DNA of 9,356 nt from JBKCHH01 sp046302855 (GTDB lineage Bacteria > Pseudomonadota > Alphaproteobacteria > Rickettsiales > UBA8987), in contig JBKCHH010000025.1 of the NCBI GenBank assembly GCA_046302855.1, positions 1 through 9,356 on the forward strand. Direction: 5' to 3'. The position numbers were made by a program, and so were the translations under genes. This document shows, piece after piece, positions 1 to 8,234 of the stretch. The notes beneath the pieces were generated by a model. It was not told where the DNA came from. It searched no databases and saw only the letters and a program-made list of their open reading frames with translations. Position 1 is the first letter of the stretch. Every line of letters begins with the position of its first letter.

Positions 1-117
1 GAAGGGCTTTTTGGACACCTAAAAACCAACTTAAAAATCCATCGCGGACTATCAAAAACCAGAAAGAAAAACGCTATAAAATTCTTCCTAAAAAACTTCA
101 AAAAAAAACCAAAATAG
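1..117 (+). CDS. C-terminal end of a probable transposase (partial, runs off the left edge)
   Basis: Frame 1 is open from the first base to a TAG at 115-117, giving 38 residues. It begins EGLFGHLKTNL, continues IHRGLSKTRKKNAIKFFL and ends in a lysine-rich tail. The pattern E-G-x-F-x-H-L-K, then H-x-G-L-S, then a basic helix, resembles the end of DDE transposases of the IS256/MULE-like or IS1595-like groups. In those, the glutamate of the N-x-x-E-G motif is the third catalytic acid. The exact family cannot be decided from 38 residues. It converges on nuoE with only 16 bp between the stop codons, so any terminal inverted repeat would lie in 118-133 or inside the nuoE 3' end. I could not identify one. 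Whether the element is intact depends on sequence left of the window. A chance open frame is possible but unlikely given the motif. Confidence 0.55.
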   Translation, partial: EGLFGHLKTNLKIHRGLSKTRKKNAIKFFLKNFKKKPK

Positions 118-133
118 CACCACACTTATTTAA

Positions 134-727
134 TTATGCCAGTATGCCTGAAATAGGTGCGGAATTTAGCCTTTTTTCGTAAGTGCCAATTTTTGGTTTC
201 TTACCCTTAGATAAATCAACTAGAATTTCTTTCATTATCGATGGGTTTAGGTCTTCATAGTAATCATCATTTATTTGAACCATGGGGGCGTTTACGCAGG
301 CACCTAAACATTCTACCTCAACAAGGGTGAATTTTTTATCTCTTGTGGTTTCGCCCAGTTTTATTTCCAGTTGCGTTTCACACACATCTTTTAAACCATT
401 GCTACCCCTTAACCAACAAGGCGTTGTTCGGCAAATTTGCACTAGATTTTTTCCAACTGGCTCTAAATTAAACATGGTATAAAAAGAAGCCACTTCATAA
501 ACCCTAATATACGGGATTTCCAAGAAATCTGCCACTGCCTGCATGGCTGGAATGGGTAGCCAGTTATCCGCCTGCCTCTGCACAATATCAAGCAAGGGGA
601 GCAGGGCACTTTGTTTTCTTGAGCTTGGATATTTAGCCAAAATTTTATTCGCCTTAGCAATAGTATCCGCCGTAAAAGCAAAGGTTTTGGGTTGAAATTC
701 TGGTTTTGCAGATGACCTAAATGCCAT
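134..727 (-). CDS. nuoE: NADH-quinone oxidoreductase subunit E (24-kDa subunit of complex I)
   Basis: This is the peripheral [2Fe-2S] subunit of the NADH-oxidising module of respiratory complex I, partner of NuoF, at the cytoplasmic face of the inner membrane. The 197-residue product has the N-terminal helical region (about 20-90, including YEVASFYTMFNLEPVG) and the thioredoxin-like domain. All four cluster ligands are present: C99 and C104 in CRTTPC, and C140 and C144 in ECLGAC, followed by VNAPMVQINDDYYEDL typical of alphaproteobacterial and rickettsial NuoE. The start at 727 has AGGG eight bases upstream. It lies 13 bp downstream of the glutamate dehydrogenase stop on the same strand, so the two are probably cotranscribed. 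The odd point is that nuoE normally sits beside nuoD or nuoF. Here the upstream neighbour is gdh and the downstream side is a convergent transposase tail. The last residues (PISGILA) are slightly short compared with the SEP.GG..L tail of many relatives. Confidence 0.96.
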   Translation of the reverse strand: MAFRSSAKPEFQPKTFAFTADTIAKANKILAKYPSSRKQSALLPLLDIVQRQADNWLPIPAMQAVADFLEIPYIRVYEVASFYTMFNLEPVGKNLVQICRTTPCWLRGSNGLKDVCETQLEIKLGETTRDKKFTLVEVECLGACVNAPMVQINDDYYEDLNPSIMKEILVDLSKGKKPKIGTYEKRLNSAPISGILA

Positions 728-740
728 AATTATACCCTAA

Positions 741-3700
741 TTATATGAGTGAGTGAAATTTATTTATTGCCACTATAAGCATAGAGTTAGAAGTTCTTTC
801 TTGCTTACCTATATCTAGCAGGAATTCTTTAAACTTTTCAATCTTTTGTTGATTTTTTTCTACCCAGCCATCTATTCCTTCCCTATTGGAAAAATTCTTT
901 TCGTTAAAAATTTTGCACACCATTTCTATGAACAAATCTTCCACCTCCTCCTCTAAAGATTTTTTCGCCATTTTTTCCCAAGTGGTAAGGGGAATAATGT
1001 TATTTATAAGGCTTTTTAAGTTTGAATAGCCGATTTTTTCTGCAATTTGAAAGTAAAGTTCTACCACTTTAGAAAGAGAAAATTTACTATGGTGCGAAAT
1101 TTGAATTATACTATAGCCCTCATTTAAAAACTCTAGCTGAGCAATAGCTTCCGCTGTTTTTTTATCCACGCCTAAAGCCTCAAAAGAGGAAATTTCTTTT
1201 TGAATTTTTATTTTGTAATCCTTATTCAAATCTTTTGATAGGATTGCTTTTAAATCAGCAATTTCTTTGCTAAATTTTTTAACAATTTCTTCTATTTCGC
1301 TTAAATCTTTAGAGTTTTTTAAGAACCAATAGATAGATTTTTCAACAAATGCCCTTAGTTTTAATACTATTTTTGTTTGGTTTTCAGCCGAAATATTAAC
1401 ATTTATTACCATCAATTTCTGCCAGATTTCTTCCAAAGAAAAAACCTCATTCACTATATAAAAGCCCCTTGCAATATCTACAAAAGGAACTGATTTATTT
1501 TCGGCTATTCTAAAAAAGAAATTAGACCCCATGCGGTTAATAATATGGTTGGTAGCCACAGTGCAGATTATTTCCTTTTTTAAACGATGGGAAAGAATTT
1601 CACTTTCAAATTTTTTATGCATTAGTTTTGGGAAGTAATTGATTAATATTCCCCTGGCAAATTTGTCTTCCGCAAAATTTGAATTTATAAGTTTATCAAA
1701 AACATTCATTTTACTATAGGCCAAAACTACCGCCAATTCTGGTCTGGCAAAGCCAGTTTTATTTGCCTTGCGGATATTAATTGTGGCTTGATCTGGCAAA
1801 AACTCTAGTTTTGTATCTAAACTACCAATTGTCTCTAAATGTTTAATTAGAGCAAATTTCTCATCGATAATTCTATCCTTTTGATTTTCAGCAATGCTTA
1901 AGGTGAAGGTTTGTTCAAAGTTATCTTTTAGAACCAGCTCAGCCACTTCATTTTCCATTTGACTTAAAATTTCGTTTCTTTTTTCAAGATTAATTTTTCT
2001 AGTTTTGAGTGCCTGGAAAAGGGCAATTTTAATATTTACTTCGTGGTCTGAACAATCTACCCCAGCGGAATTATCAATAGCGTCGGTATTTATTTTACCC
2101 CCATTTAAAGCATATTCAATTCTAGCTTTTTGGGTAAAGCCTAAATTACCACCCTCGCCAATTACTTTAGCTTTTAAGTCTGAAGCATTAATTCTGCAAT
2201 TATTATTGGTTTTATCCCCCGTTGCCTCATCTGTTTCTTCAGATGCTTTAAAGTAGGTGCCAATGCCACCGTTCCATAGTAAATCTACTTTAGCCGAGAG
2301 AAGTTTTTTAATTAAATCATCGGGTGATATTTCATTTTCTATAATTTCAAACCTGTCTTTAATTTCTTTTGTAAGTAGAATGGTTTTTGCCTTTCTTTCA
2401 AACACCCCGCCACCCTTAGAAATCAGCTTAGAGTTATAATCTACCCAGTTGGAACGGGGAAGGTTAAAAATACGCAACCTTTCCTCATAAGATTTTTTTG
2501 CATCCATGGGGTTGGGGTCAATAAAAATATGCAGATGGTTAAAGGCACCAATTAGTTGGATTTTATCAGATAAAATCATGCCATTGCCGAACACATCGCC
2601 ACTTAAATCGCCAATTCCTACCACGCTAAATTCTTGTTTTTCTATATCTATGCCAAGCTCTGCAAAGTGCCTTTGCACCGCTATCCAGCCACCCTTTGCG
2701 GTAATACCCATTTTTTTGTGATCATACCCTGCACTGCCACCACTTGCAAAGGCATCACCCAGCCAAAAGCCATATTTTTCAGAAATTGAATTGGCAATAT
2801 CTGAAAAGGTTGCCGTGCCTTTATCGGCTGCCACTACCAAATAGGGGTCATTTTCATCATAGCGAACAACATTATTTGGCACTATAATTTTTTCTTCCAC
2901 TAGATTATCTGTAATATCTAATAACCCACTTAAGTAGGTCCTATAACATTCCTTGCCCTGTTCTAAAAACTTTTCTCTCTCTGGTGATGGATTTTTTACT
3001 ACAAAGCCACCTTTAGAGCCAACTGGCACAATAACCGCATTTTTTACCATTTGCGCCTTCACCAGCCCTAACACTTCTGTTCTAAAATCATCCCTTCTAT
3101 CAGACCATCTAAGCCCCCCTCTTGCCACCTTGCCACCACGCAAATGGATACCTTCAAAACTATTGGAATAGACAAAAATTTCAGCATATGGTTTGGGGGA
3201 GGGAAGGTTTGGCACCAAATGCGAATTTATTTTACAGGAAATATAATCTTTATTTTGAAAATAATTGGTTCTAAGGGTTGCAGAGATTACGGCAAATACC
3301 TGCCTTAAGATTTTATCCTCATTAACATTAGAAATATTAGAAAAGTTTTGCTTAATTTTTTCTTCTAGCTGTTTATTGGTTTCCTTTCTAATATTTTCTT
3401 TAATATTTGGATCAAATTTATTTTTGAAATAATTTATTAGTAGCCCAGTGGTAGAAAAGTTTTTAGTAAGGGCCTCTACCACCGCATCACTTCCCAGCAG
3501 AAAAGAAATTTGGGTTAGATATTTGGTGTAAAACCTTATTATTTCAATATCTCGCCAGCTAGCAAGGGCTAAAACTACTAATTTATTTAAGACATCATTT
3601 TCAATTTCCTTGTGCCAAATTTTTATGATGCTTGCTTCAAATTTCACCCGCAAATCTTCAAAATCACTAAGGTTTTTGTGCTCAATCTTTAGACGGAAGT

Positions 3701-5534
3701 GATTAACCCAGACGGGATAGTCTTTATTTATGGGCTTTACCTCGAAATTCCTTTCATCTAAAGTATAAAAGCCAGTATTTTGTAGAATAGGCAAAACTTC
3801 AGATAGGGCAACTGGCAAAAAGGGCGTATAGATGTTTAAATAAAAGAGCTTGTTATCACTATCTTGCACTAAAGATACGGCAATTTTTCCAGTTGAATAA
3901 ACCTCCTCCGCCTTTTTAATATCTTCAAATGCTGAAGCTGGCGTATAATAAACCCTGTAATTATCTGAAAAAGATTCTAAATAGGCCCTATAATCATTAT
4001 TTTTATTTTCACTTTCACTTTCTATTATGAACCTAAGCCCATTAACCCAGCTAGAGGTAAGGGCGATAAGCTCTTCCTCAATCTTATCTATATTGGCACC
4101 AGTGTTAGAATTATCATCTAGCTTTAAAATTATATTCAACCTAGCTAAGGGGAGTTCGGTTAATTGTGTATAGTAATCAGTTACTTGCCCCCTATATTCC
4201 TTTACTAGAAGGTCTTGAATCTTATGCCTTAAATCAGTGGTGAAATATTCCCTTGGCACAAAAATTAAAAAGCTTAAAAATCTGGCAAACCTATCTTTAC
4301 GAACGAAAATCTTGGTACTTGGTCTATCACTTAGCTCAACAATTCGTCTGGCATTAAGGCTTAGCTCTTCTTTTGAAATTTGAAATAGCTCATCTCTTGG
4401 ATAGTTTTGTAAAACCGCAATTAATGCCTTTCCACTGTGAGAATCTTTGCGAAAGCCTGAATCTTGCAAAACATAATCTATTTTTTTTCTAATAAAGGGA
4501 ATATCTAAAGTATTGTGGAAATAAACCCGTGAAGCAAAAAGCCCCAATAAACAATGCTCTTCGATTACTTGATTATCTTCCCCATAAATTTTTATCATAA
4601 TATAATCCATATTAACCGACCTATGAACTATAGATTTGCGAAGCGATTTTATTACCTCTATAACATCAACCTCTCTTGGTTTATTGGCAAATTCATCTGG
4701 CGCAATTTTAAGAAGCCCAAGTGGAACAAAGTCTTTTTCTTCGGCACGGAAAATGCCAAGCCTAGATTTTTCATCAATTACCAGCTCTTTTTTCTTATCT
4801 TCCTGCCGAACATCATATTTTACATAGCCTAAGAACACAAAATTTTCATGTAGTAGCCATTTGATAAATTCTTTTGCCTCTTCAACCTCTAGTTTGTCTG
4901 CACCATTAATATTTTTAAGAATGGTTTCAGCCCTGTGAACTATAGGTTTCCAATCTTCAATGGATATTTTTACAAAATTTAGGGCCGTTTTAACTAGTTT
5001 TGCTATTTTTTCTTGCTCATCCGCACTATTTACCCGTGAGATATGAAGTTGCACTATAGATTCCCTAGGCAAATCTTCACTAGAATTTTTAAAATCATAT
5101 ATTTTGTTAATTTCGCCCTTTGCATTGCGCTCAATTTTAATTACGGGGTGAAAAATTTCATAAACCTTGTAATTGTTGTTGCTCAAAGCACTAAGGAGCG
5201 AATTTACTATAAAAGGGGAATCGTTAGTGCAGATTTCAATTATGGTTCTATCGAAGAAAAAATCCTTATCAGAATTATAGACCCTAATTTTTATTGTATC
5301 ATTAGCGGTTTTTGTTTTAGAAAATAGATAGGTTTGATTTGCTACTTCTAATAGCTTTTCTTGGTTTAAAATCTCTAAAGTATTTTCAGAAGTGGTGGAG
5401 AAAAAGGCTAGAATAAAATCGTAAAAAATCTTATCCCTACTAATTTTTTGTGCCTTGCTAACAATAGAATCAATTAGATTGGCTCTAAACTCTTGCTTGT
5501 TATTTGTTTGCTTAATTGCTATATTTTGTGGCAT
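741..5534 (-). CDS. gdhB: NAD-specific glutamate dehydrogenase, large 180-kDa type
   Basis: It catalyses L-glutamate + NAD+ + H2O to 2-oxoglutarate + NH4+ + NADH in the cytoplasm, feeding amino-acid carbon into the TCA cycle. At 1597 residues it matches the usual length (about 1600) of the Bac_GDH family. An ACT-like regulatory segment is visible at about 95-140 (ICTNDSPFIVNSLLSALS), with further regulatory regions to about 700. The catalytic core follows. GGLRWSDRRDDFRTEVLGL precedes PVGSKGGF (837-844, lysine K841). A Rossmann nucleotide-binding motif, GIGDLSGDVFG, starts at G973, followed by the FIDPNP segment, SKGGGVF (about 1039) and LLWNGGIGTYFK (about 1085). The C-terminal 400 residues form the helical domain of this family. 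The frame is intact. AGGGG lies just before the ATG, unusually close (2 bp). Its product NADH is the substrate of complex I, whose nuoE follows directly. The gene symbol varies between genomes (gdhB, gdh2). Confidence 0.97.
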   Translation of the reverse strand: MPQNIAIKQTNNKQEFRANLIDSIVSKAQKISRDKIFYDFILAFFSTTSENTLEILNQEKLLEVANQTYLFSKTKTANDTIKIRVYNSDKDFFFDRTIIEICTNDSPFIVNSLLSALSNNNYKVYEIFHPVIKIERNAKGEINKIYDFKNSSEDLPRESIVQLHISRVNSADEQEKIAKLVKTALNFVKISIEDWKPIVHRAETILKNINGADKLEVEEAKEFIKWLLHENFVFLGYVKYDVRQEDKKKELVIDEKSRLGIFRAEEKDFVPLGLLKIAPDEFANKPREVDVIEVIKSLRKSIVHRSVNMDYIMIKIYGEDNQVIEEHCLLGLFASRVYFHNTLDIPFIRKKIDYVLQDSGFRKDSHSGKALIAVLQNYPRDELFQISKEELSLNARRIVELSDRPSTKIFVRKDRFARFLSFLIFVPREYFTTDLRHKIQDLLVKEYRGQVTDYYTQLTELPLARLNIILKLDDNSNTGANIDKIEEELIALTSSWVNGLRFIIESESENKNNDYRAYLESFSDNYRVYYTPASAFEDIKKAEEVYSTGKIAVSLVQDSDNKLFYLNIYTPFLPVALSEVLPILQNTGFYTLDERNFEVKPINKDYPVWVNHFRLKIEHKNLSDFEDLRVKFEASIIKIWHKEIENDVLNKLVVLALASWRDIEIIRFYTKYLTQISFLLGSDAVVEALTKNFSTTGLLINYFKNKFDPNIKENIRKETNKQLEEKIKQNFSNISNVNEDKILRQVFAVISATLRTNYFQNKDYISCKINSHLVPNLPSPKPYAEIFVYSNSFEGIHLRGGKVARGGLRWSDRRDDFRTEVLGLVKAQMVKNAVIVPVGSKGGFVVKNPSPEREKFLEQGKECYRTYLSGLLDITDNLVEEKIIVPNNVVRYDENDPYLVVAADKGTATFSDIANSISEKYGFWLGDAFASGGSAGYDHKKMGITAKGGWIAVQRHFAELGIDIEKQEFSVVGIGDLSGDVFGNGMILSDKIQLIGAFNHLHIFIDPNPMDAKKSYEERLRIFNLPRSNWVDYNSKLISKGGGVFERKAKTILLTKEIKDRFEIIENEISPDDLIKKLLSAKVDLLWNGGIGTYFKASEETDEATGDKTNNNCRINASDLKAKVIGEGGNLGFTQKARIEYALNGGKINTDAIDNSAGVDCSDHEVNIKIALFQALKTRKINLEKRNEILSQMENEVAELVLKDNFEQTFTLSIAENQKDRIIDEKFALIKHLETIGSLDTKLEFLPDQATINIRKANKTGFARPELAVVLAYSKMNVFDKLINSNFAEDKFARGILINYFPKLMHKKFESEILSHRLKKEIICTVATNHIINRMGSNFFFRIAENKSVPFVDIARGFYIVNEVFSLEEIWQKLMVINVNISAENQTKIVLKLRAFVEKSIYWFLKNSKDLSEIEEIVKKFSKEIADLKAILSKDLNKDYKIKIQKEISSFEALGVDKKTAEAIAQLEFLNEGYSIIQISHHSKFSLSKVVELYFQIAEKIGYSNLKSLINNIIPLTTWEKMAKKSLEEEVEDLFIEMVCKIFNEKNFSNREGIDGWVEKNQQKIEKFKEFLLDIGKQERTSNSMLIVAINKFHSLI

Positions 5535-5585
5535 AGCCCCTAAATTCTTTTAACCCCTATAAAGCCTATAAATATCTAATTTTCA
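5535..5585. promoter_or_regulatory. divergent promoter region between gdhB and cysQ
   Basis: This 51-bp gap must hold the start signals of both divergent units unless transcription enters from within genes. On the plus strand an 8-base unit CCTATAAA occurs twice in tandem, at 5556-5563 and 5565-5572, giving two TATAAA -10-like hexamers (5558-5563 and 5567-5572). Only a weak TTCTTT at 5545-5550 could serve as a -35 for the second. On the minus strand TATAGG and TTTATA-type sequences are present without a clear -35. The location is supported by gene orientation. The exact elements are guesses in AT-rich DNA. Confidence 0.35.
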
Positions 5586-6353
5586 ATGAAATATTCTAGT
5601 TTAATACCAGAGCTTAAAAAAATTATTGTGCAGGCGGGGGAAATTGTTATGGGCTACTACCAAAGTAGCTACGCAACCGAAATAAAGCAAGATAATTCCC
5701 CCGTTACCATTGCGGATAAAGAATCTGATAAATTCTTAAAAACAGAGCTTTTAAAGCTGGATAAAAAAATCACCTATGTGAGTGAAGAAAACTTAAATAA
5801 CAAATCCTCCAAACTTTTTTGGCTGGTGGACCCTTTAGATGGCACTAAGAGCTTTATGAAAAAGGGCAAGAACTTTGTTATCAACATCGCCTTAATAGAA
5901 AATGGTGTGCCGATACTAGGGCTTATTTATGCCCCCTATAAAAAAGAACTATATTATAGCGACGGTAAAAAGTCTTACGAAGAAATACTGGGGCTTACAA
6001 AAGAGCTAAAAAAGCCAGCCTTTGATAGAAATGCTATAACTATAGCTTCCAGCCAATTTCATAGTAATGTTGAAACTGAGCGTTTTTTAGAAAAAATAAA
6101 AGGCAGGGTTAAGGAAAATATCGCCATTTCTTCTGCCTATAAGTTTTGCCTGCTAGCTAAGGGGGAGGTTGATTTATACCCCCGCTTTGGTAATACTTCA
6201 TTTTGGGATGTAGCTTCGGGACATGCCATAATTAAAACAGTAGGGCTAGAAATGGTTGACCTAAACGGTAAAGAACTTATTTATAGTAATAAAAATTTTT
6301 TAACCCCCTATTTTATGGCGGGGCATAAAAAGCTGATAGAGGAGTTTTTATGA
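5586..6353 (+). CDS. cysQ: 3'(2'),5'-bisphosphate nucleotidase CysQ
   Basis: This is a Mg-dependent phosphatase of the inositol monophosphatase superfamily that hydrolyses 3'-phosphoadenosine 5'-phosphate to AMP, removing a by-product of sulfate activation and of carrier-protein phosphopantetheinylation. Its 255 residues carry the SPVTIADKESD segment (38-48), a metal-ligand glutamate in VSEEN (about 67), the core motif WLVDPLDGTKSF (79-90, D82 and D85) and the second signature WDVASGHAI (207-215, D208). The stretch SSAYKFCLLAKGEVDLYPRF (182-201) favours CysQ over inositol monophosphatase or histidinol phosphatase. There is no obvious Shine-Dalgarno sequence before the ATG. Its stop overlaps the gpmI start (ATGA), so the two are translationally coupled. 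No sulfate-assimilation gene is in view, so a general housekeeping role in nucleotide-phosphate turnover is as likely as a biosynthetic one. Confidence 0.93.
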   Translation: MKYSSLIPELKKIIVQAGEIVMGYYQSSYATEIKQDNSPVTIADKESDKFLKTELLKLDKKITYVSEENLNNKSSKLFWLVDPLDGTKSFMKKGKNFVINIALIENGVPILGLIYAPYKKELYYSDGKKSYEEILGLTKELKKPAFDRNAITIASSQFHSNVETERFLEKIKGRVKENIAISSAYKFCLLAKGEVDLYPRFGNTSFWDVASGHAIIKTVGLEMVDLNGKELIYSNKNFLTPYFMAGHKKLIEEFL

Positions 6354-7894
6354 CAGATACACAAGCGGTTAAACCTGTTGTTTTGGTAATTTTAGATGGT
6401 TGGGGCATCGGGGATGATGAAAACCCAAACAACGCCATCGCCATGGCAAATACCCCAAATTATAATAGGTTTTTAGAAGATTATTCCCATTCACAAATTT
6501 TAACATCGGGGCAGGCGGTGGGTTTGCCATATGGACAGATGGGTAACTCTGAAGTGGGGCATACTAATATTGGGGCGGGTAGAATTGTTCCCCAGCTTTT
6601 AAATTTAATTTCTGAAAATTTAGAAAATGGGCAGTTTGAAAACCACCAAATAGTAAAGGATGCTATAAAATATTTGAAAGATAAAAATAAAACCCTTCAC
6701 CTTTGTGGCTTGCTTTCTGGTAGTGAAGAAAATGGTAAAACTTATGGCGGGGTTCACGCCCATATAGATCATATTATTGGCATTGCCAAAATTTTTGCCA
6801 AAAATGGCGTTAAAGTTAACATTCATGGCTTTTTAGATGGGCGGGATGCTCCGCAAAAATCTGCCCTTAAATACATAGAAAAGTTAGAAGAAGAATTAAA
6901 AAATTATCCAACAGCAAAACTGGCTACTTTAATTGGTAGATACTACGCAATGGATAGGGATAATAATAGTGAAAGAACTCAGCTTGCCATAGATTTAATT
7001 TCAAATGCTAAGGGCGAAAAAACCAATAATTTTTCTACCGCAATAAATGCTAATTATGCTGCAGGCATTACAGATGAATTCATGAAACCTATAGTTCTAG
7101 AAAGCTATGTTGGTGTAGAAGAAGGTGATATTTTGTTTTGTGCTAATTTCCGCCCAGATAGAATGAAGCAAATAACTTCTGCTTTTAATACTAACGGTAC
7201 TTTCGAAAGGCAAATTGCCGTTACTGATTATTCAGATGCTCATAAAAAATTTATGCGAATTCTTTACCCAAAGGTTGCGGTTAAAGATTCTTTAGGTGAA
7301 CTGGTTGCAAAGGCTGGTTTTAAGCAATTTAGAACAGCAGAAACCGAAAAATTCGCCCATGTAACCTATTTTTTTAATGGCGGGCAAGATTTAAAGTTTG
7401 AAGGTGAAGAGCGTATTTTAATTCCTTCCCCAAAAGATGTTGCCACTTATGATTTAAAACCGCAAATGTCTGCCATGCAAGTTACCGATGGTTTAGTTGA
7501 AGCTATAGAATCTGGCAAATATGCTCTAATTGTAGTAAACTACGCCAACCCAGATATGGTTGGGCATACGGGTAGTTTAGATGCGGCAATTAAGGCAGTA
7601 GAAGTAATAGACGAATGTCTTGGAAGGGTTGAAAAGGCCGTAAAAGAAAAAGGTGGCGTAATGCTTATCACGGCAGATCACGGCAATTTAGAAGAAATGA
7701 GAGATGAAAAGGGCAACCCACATACACAACATACCACAAATCCCGTTCCATTTATAGTTATAAGTGATAAACTAGCGGGCGTGAAATTAAATAACGGCTC
7801 TCTAAGTGATATCGCCCCAACTATTTTGCAACTACTTAATTTAAAAGCTCCAAGTACCATGACGGGTGCAACACTTATCAATAGCTCACGGTAG
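6350..7894 (+). CDS. gpmI: 2,3-bisphosphoglycerate-independent phosphoglycerate mutase
   Basis: It interconverts 3-phosphoglycerate and 2-phosphoglycerate in glycolysis and gluconeogenesis using two Mn ions and a phosphoserine. The 514-residue protein is full length. ILDGWGIGD (14-22) supplies metal ligand D16, and GQMGNSEVGHTNIGAGR (62-78) contains the catalytic serine S67. VHAHIDH (135-141), HGFLDGRDAP (159-168), a GRYYAMDRD segment, NFRPDR, a NPDMVGHTG motif and ITADHGNLEEM follow in family order. AGAGGAG at 6338-6344, inside the cysQ 3' end, sits 5 bases before the ATG and supports this start and coupling to cysQ. Two oddities stand out. Extra residues precede the VHAH motif (LLSGSEENGKTYGG where LLSDGG or similar is usual). 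The last 17 bp overlap the convergent downstream gene. A diverged copy of its C-terminal coding end lies about 1 kb downstream, before dapF. Confidence 0.97.
   Translation: MTDTQAVKPVVLVILDGWGIGDDENPNNAIAMANTPNYNRFLEDYSHSQILTSGQAVGLPYGQMGNSEVGHTNIGAGRIVPQLLNLISENLENGQFENHQIVKDAIKYLKDKNKTLHLCGLLSGSEENGKTYGGVHAHIDHIIGIAKIFAKNGVKVNIHGFLDGRDAPQKSALKYIEKLEEELKNYPTAKLATLIGRYYAMDRDNNSERTQLAIDLISNAKGEKTNNFSTAINANYAAGITDEFMKPIVLESYVGVEEGDILFCANFRPDRMKQITSAFNTNGTFERQIAVTDYSDAHKKFMRILYPKVAVKDSLGELVAKAGFKQFRTAETEKFAHVTYFFNGGQDLKFEGEERILIPSPKDVATYDLKPQMSAMQVTDGLVEAIESGKYALIVVNYANPDMVGHTGSLDAAIKAVEVIDECLGRVEKAVKEKGGVMLITADHGNLEEMRDEKGNPHTQHTTNPVPFIVISDKLAGVKLNNGSLSDIAPTILQLLNLKAPSTMTGATLINSSR
7817..7879 (+). 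repeat. 3' end of gpmI that recurs, diverged, at 8859-8921
   Basis: These 21 codons (PTILQLLNLKAPSTMTGATLI) are the intact member of a direct repeat pair with an offset of 1042 bp. The first 14 bases (CCAACTATTTTGCA) are identical at 8859-8872, and ATGACGGG recurs at 8901-8908 in the corresponding place. By hand the two 63-base copies match at 39 positions with no gap. The recognisable similarity ends essentially where the convergent AhpD-like gene begins (7878). Confidence 0.75.
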
Positions 7895-8234
7895 CGTTTT
7901 TAAATTGTTCAAAGGCTGCAATAGCATCTGCCGCATACATAAGCGAAGGTCCACCGCCCATATAAACAGCCATACCAAGTACCTCTTCTACTTCTGCTAA
8001 AGTTGCACCAAGTTTTACTAAAGCTTCTGTATGAAAACCAATGCAACCATCACAGCGGGTAGAAACGCCAATGGCAAGGGCAATAAATTCTTTGGTTTTT
8101 TTATCTAAAACACCATCCTTAGTAGCCCCTTGAGCCATAGCAGAAAAACCCTGCATTGTATTTGGAATATCTGCCCTTAATTTTTTCAAATTAGCCGATA
8201 TATTTTTTGTTATTTCTATGTAGTTTTTTGTCAT
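7878..8234 (-). CDS. carboxymuconolactone decarboxylase / AhpD-like family protein
   Basis: This 118-residue all-helical protein belongs to the CMD/AhpD-like family, whose members include alkylhydroperoxidase-type thiol oxidoreductases and some decarboxylases. The diagnostic segment is RCDGCIGFHTEALVKLGAT, with C61-x2-C64 and H68, the AhpD-type redox-active CxxC-xxx-H arrangement. The glutamate-containing TKEFIALAIGVS lies just upstream. Downstream, EVEEVLGMAVYMGGGPSLMYA is the usual dimer-forming helix of the family. A peroxide or organic hydroperoxide role is therefore more likely than true carboxymuconolactone decarboxylation, but the substrate cannot be read from the sequence. It converges on gpmI with a 17-bp overlap of coding ends and diverges from the rhodanese gene across 47 bp. 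The latter placement suggests shared control of two thiol/redox proteins. No clear Shine-Dalgarno sequence precedes the ATG. Confidence 0.92.
   Translation of the reverse strand: MTKNYIEITKNISANLKKLRADIPNTMQGFSAMAQGATKDGVLDKKTKEFIALAIGVSTRCDGCIGFHTEALVKLGATLAEVEEVLGMAVYMGGGPSLMYAADAIAAFEQFKNATVSY

Noticed and set aside
463..681. 72-codon minus-strand frame inside nuoE
   Set aside because: It is an alternate frame of the real NuoE coding sequence, which has all four iron-sulfur ligands in the other frame.
728..740. TATAAT-like sequence before nuoE as its own promoter
   Set aside because: It lies between a Shine-Dalgarno-like AGGG and the ATG in a 13-bp gap after gdhB. A -10 there would start transcription inside the coding region.
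2005..3171. Several plus-strand open frames of 60-83 codons opposite gdhB
   Set aside because: They lie entirely antisense to intact, motif-rich glutamate dehydrogenase coding sequence, show low-complexity serine/proline/leucine-rich translations, and have no recognisable domain.
4554..5327. Plus-strand open frames of 63-94 codons opposite the N-terminal third of gdhB
   Set aside because: They are antisense shadows of a continuous conserved gene, and two of them overlap each other in different frames.
7878..7894. Convergent overlap of gpmI and the AhpD-like gene as a frameshift or assembly error
   Set aside because: Both proteins are full length with normal family motifs, so a real 17-bp overlap of coding ends is the simpler reading. 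No hairpin terminator fits in this space.
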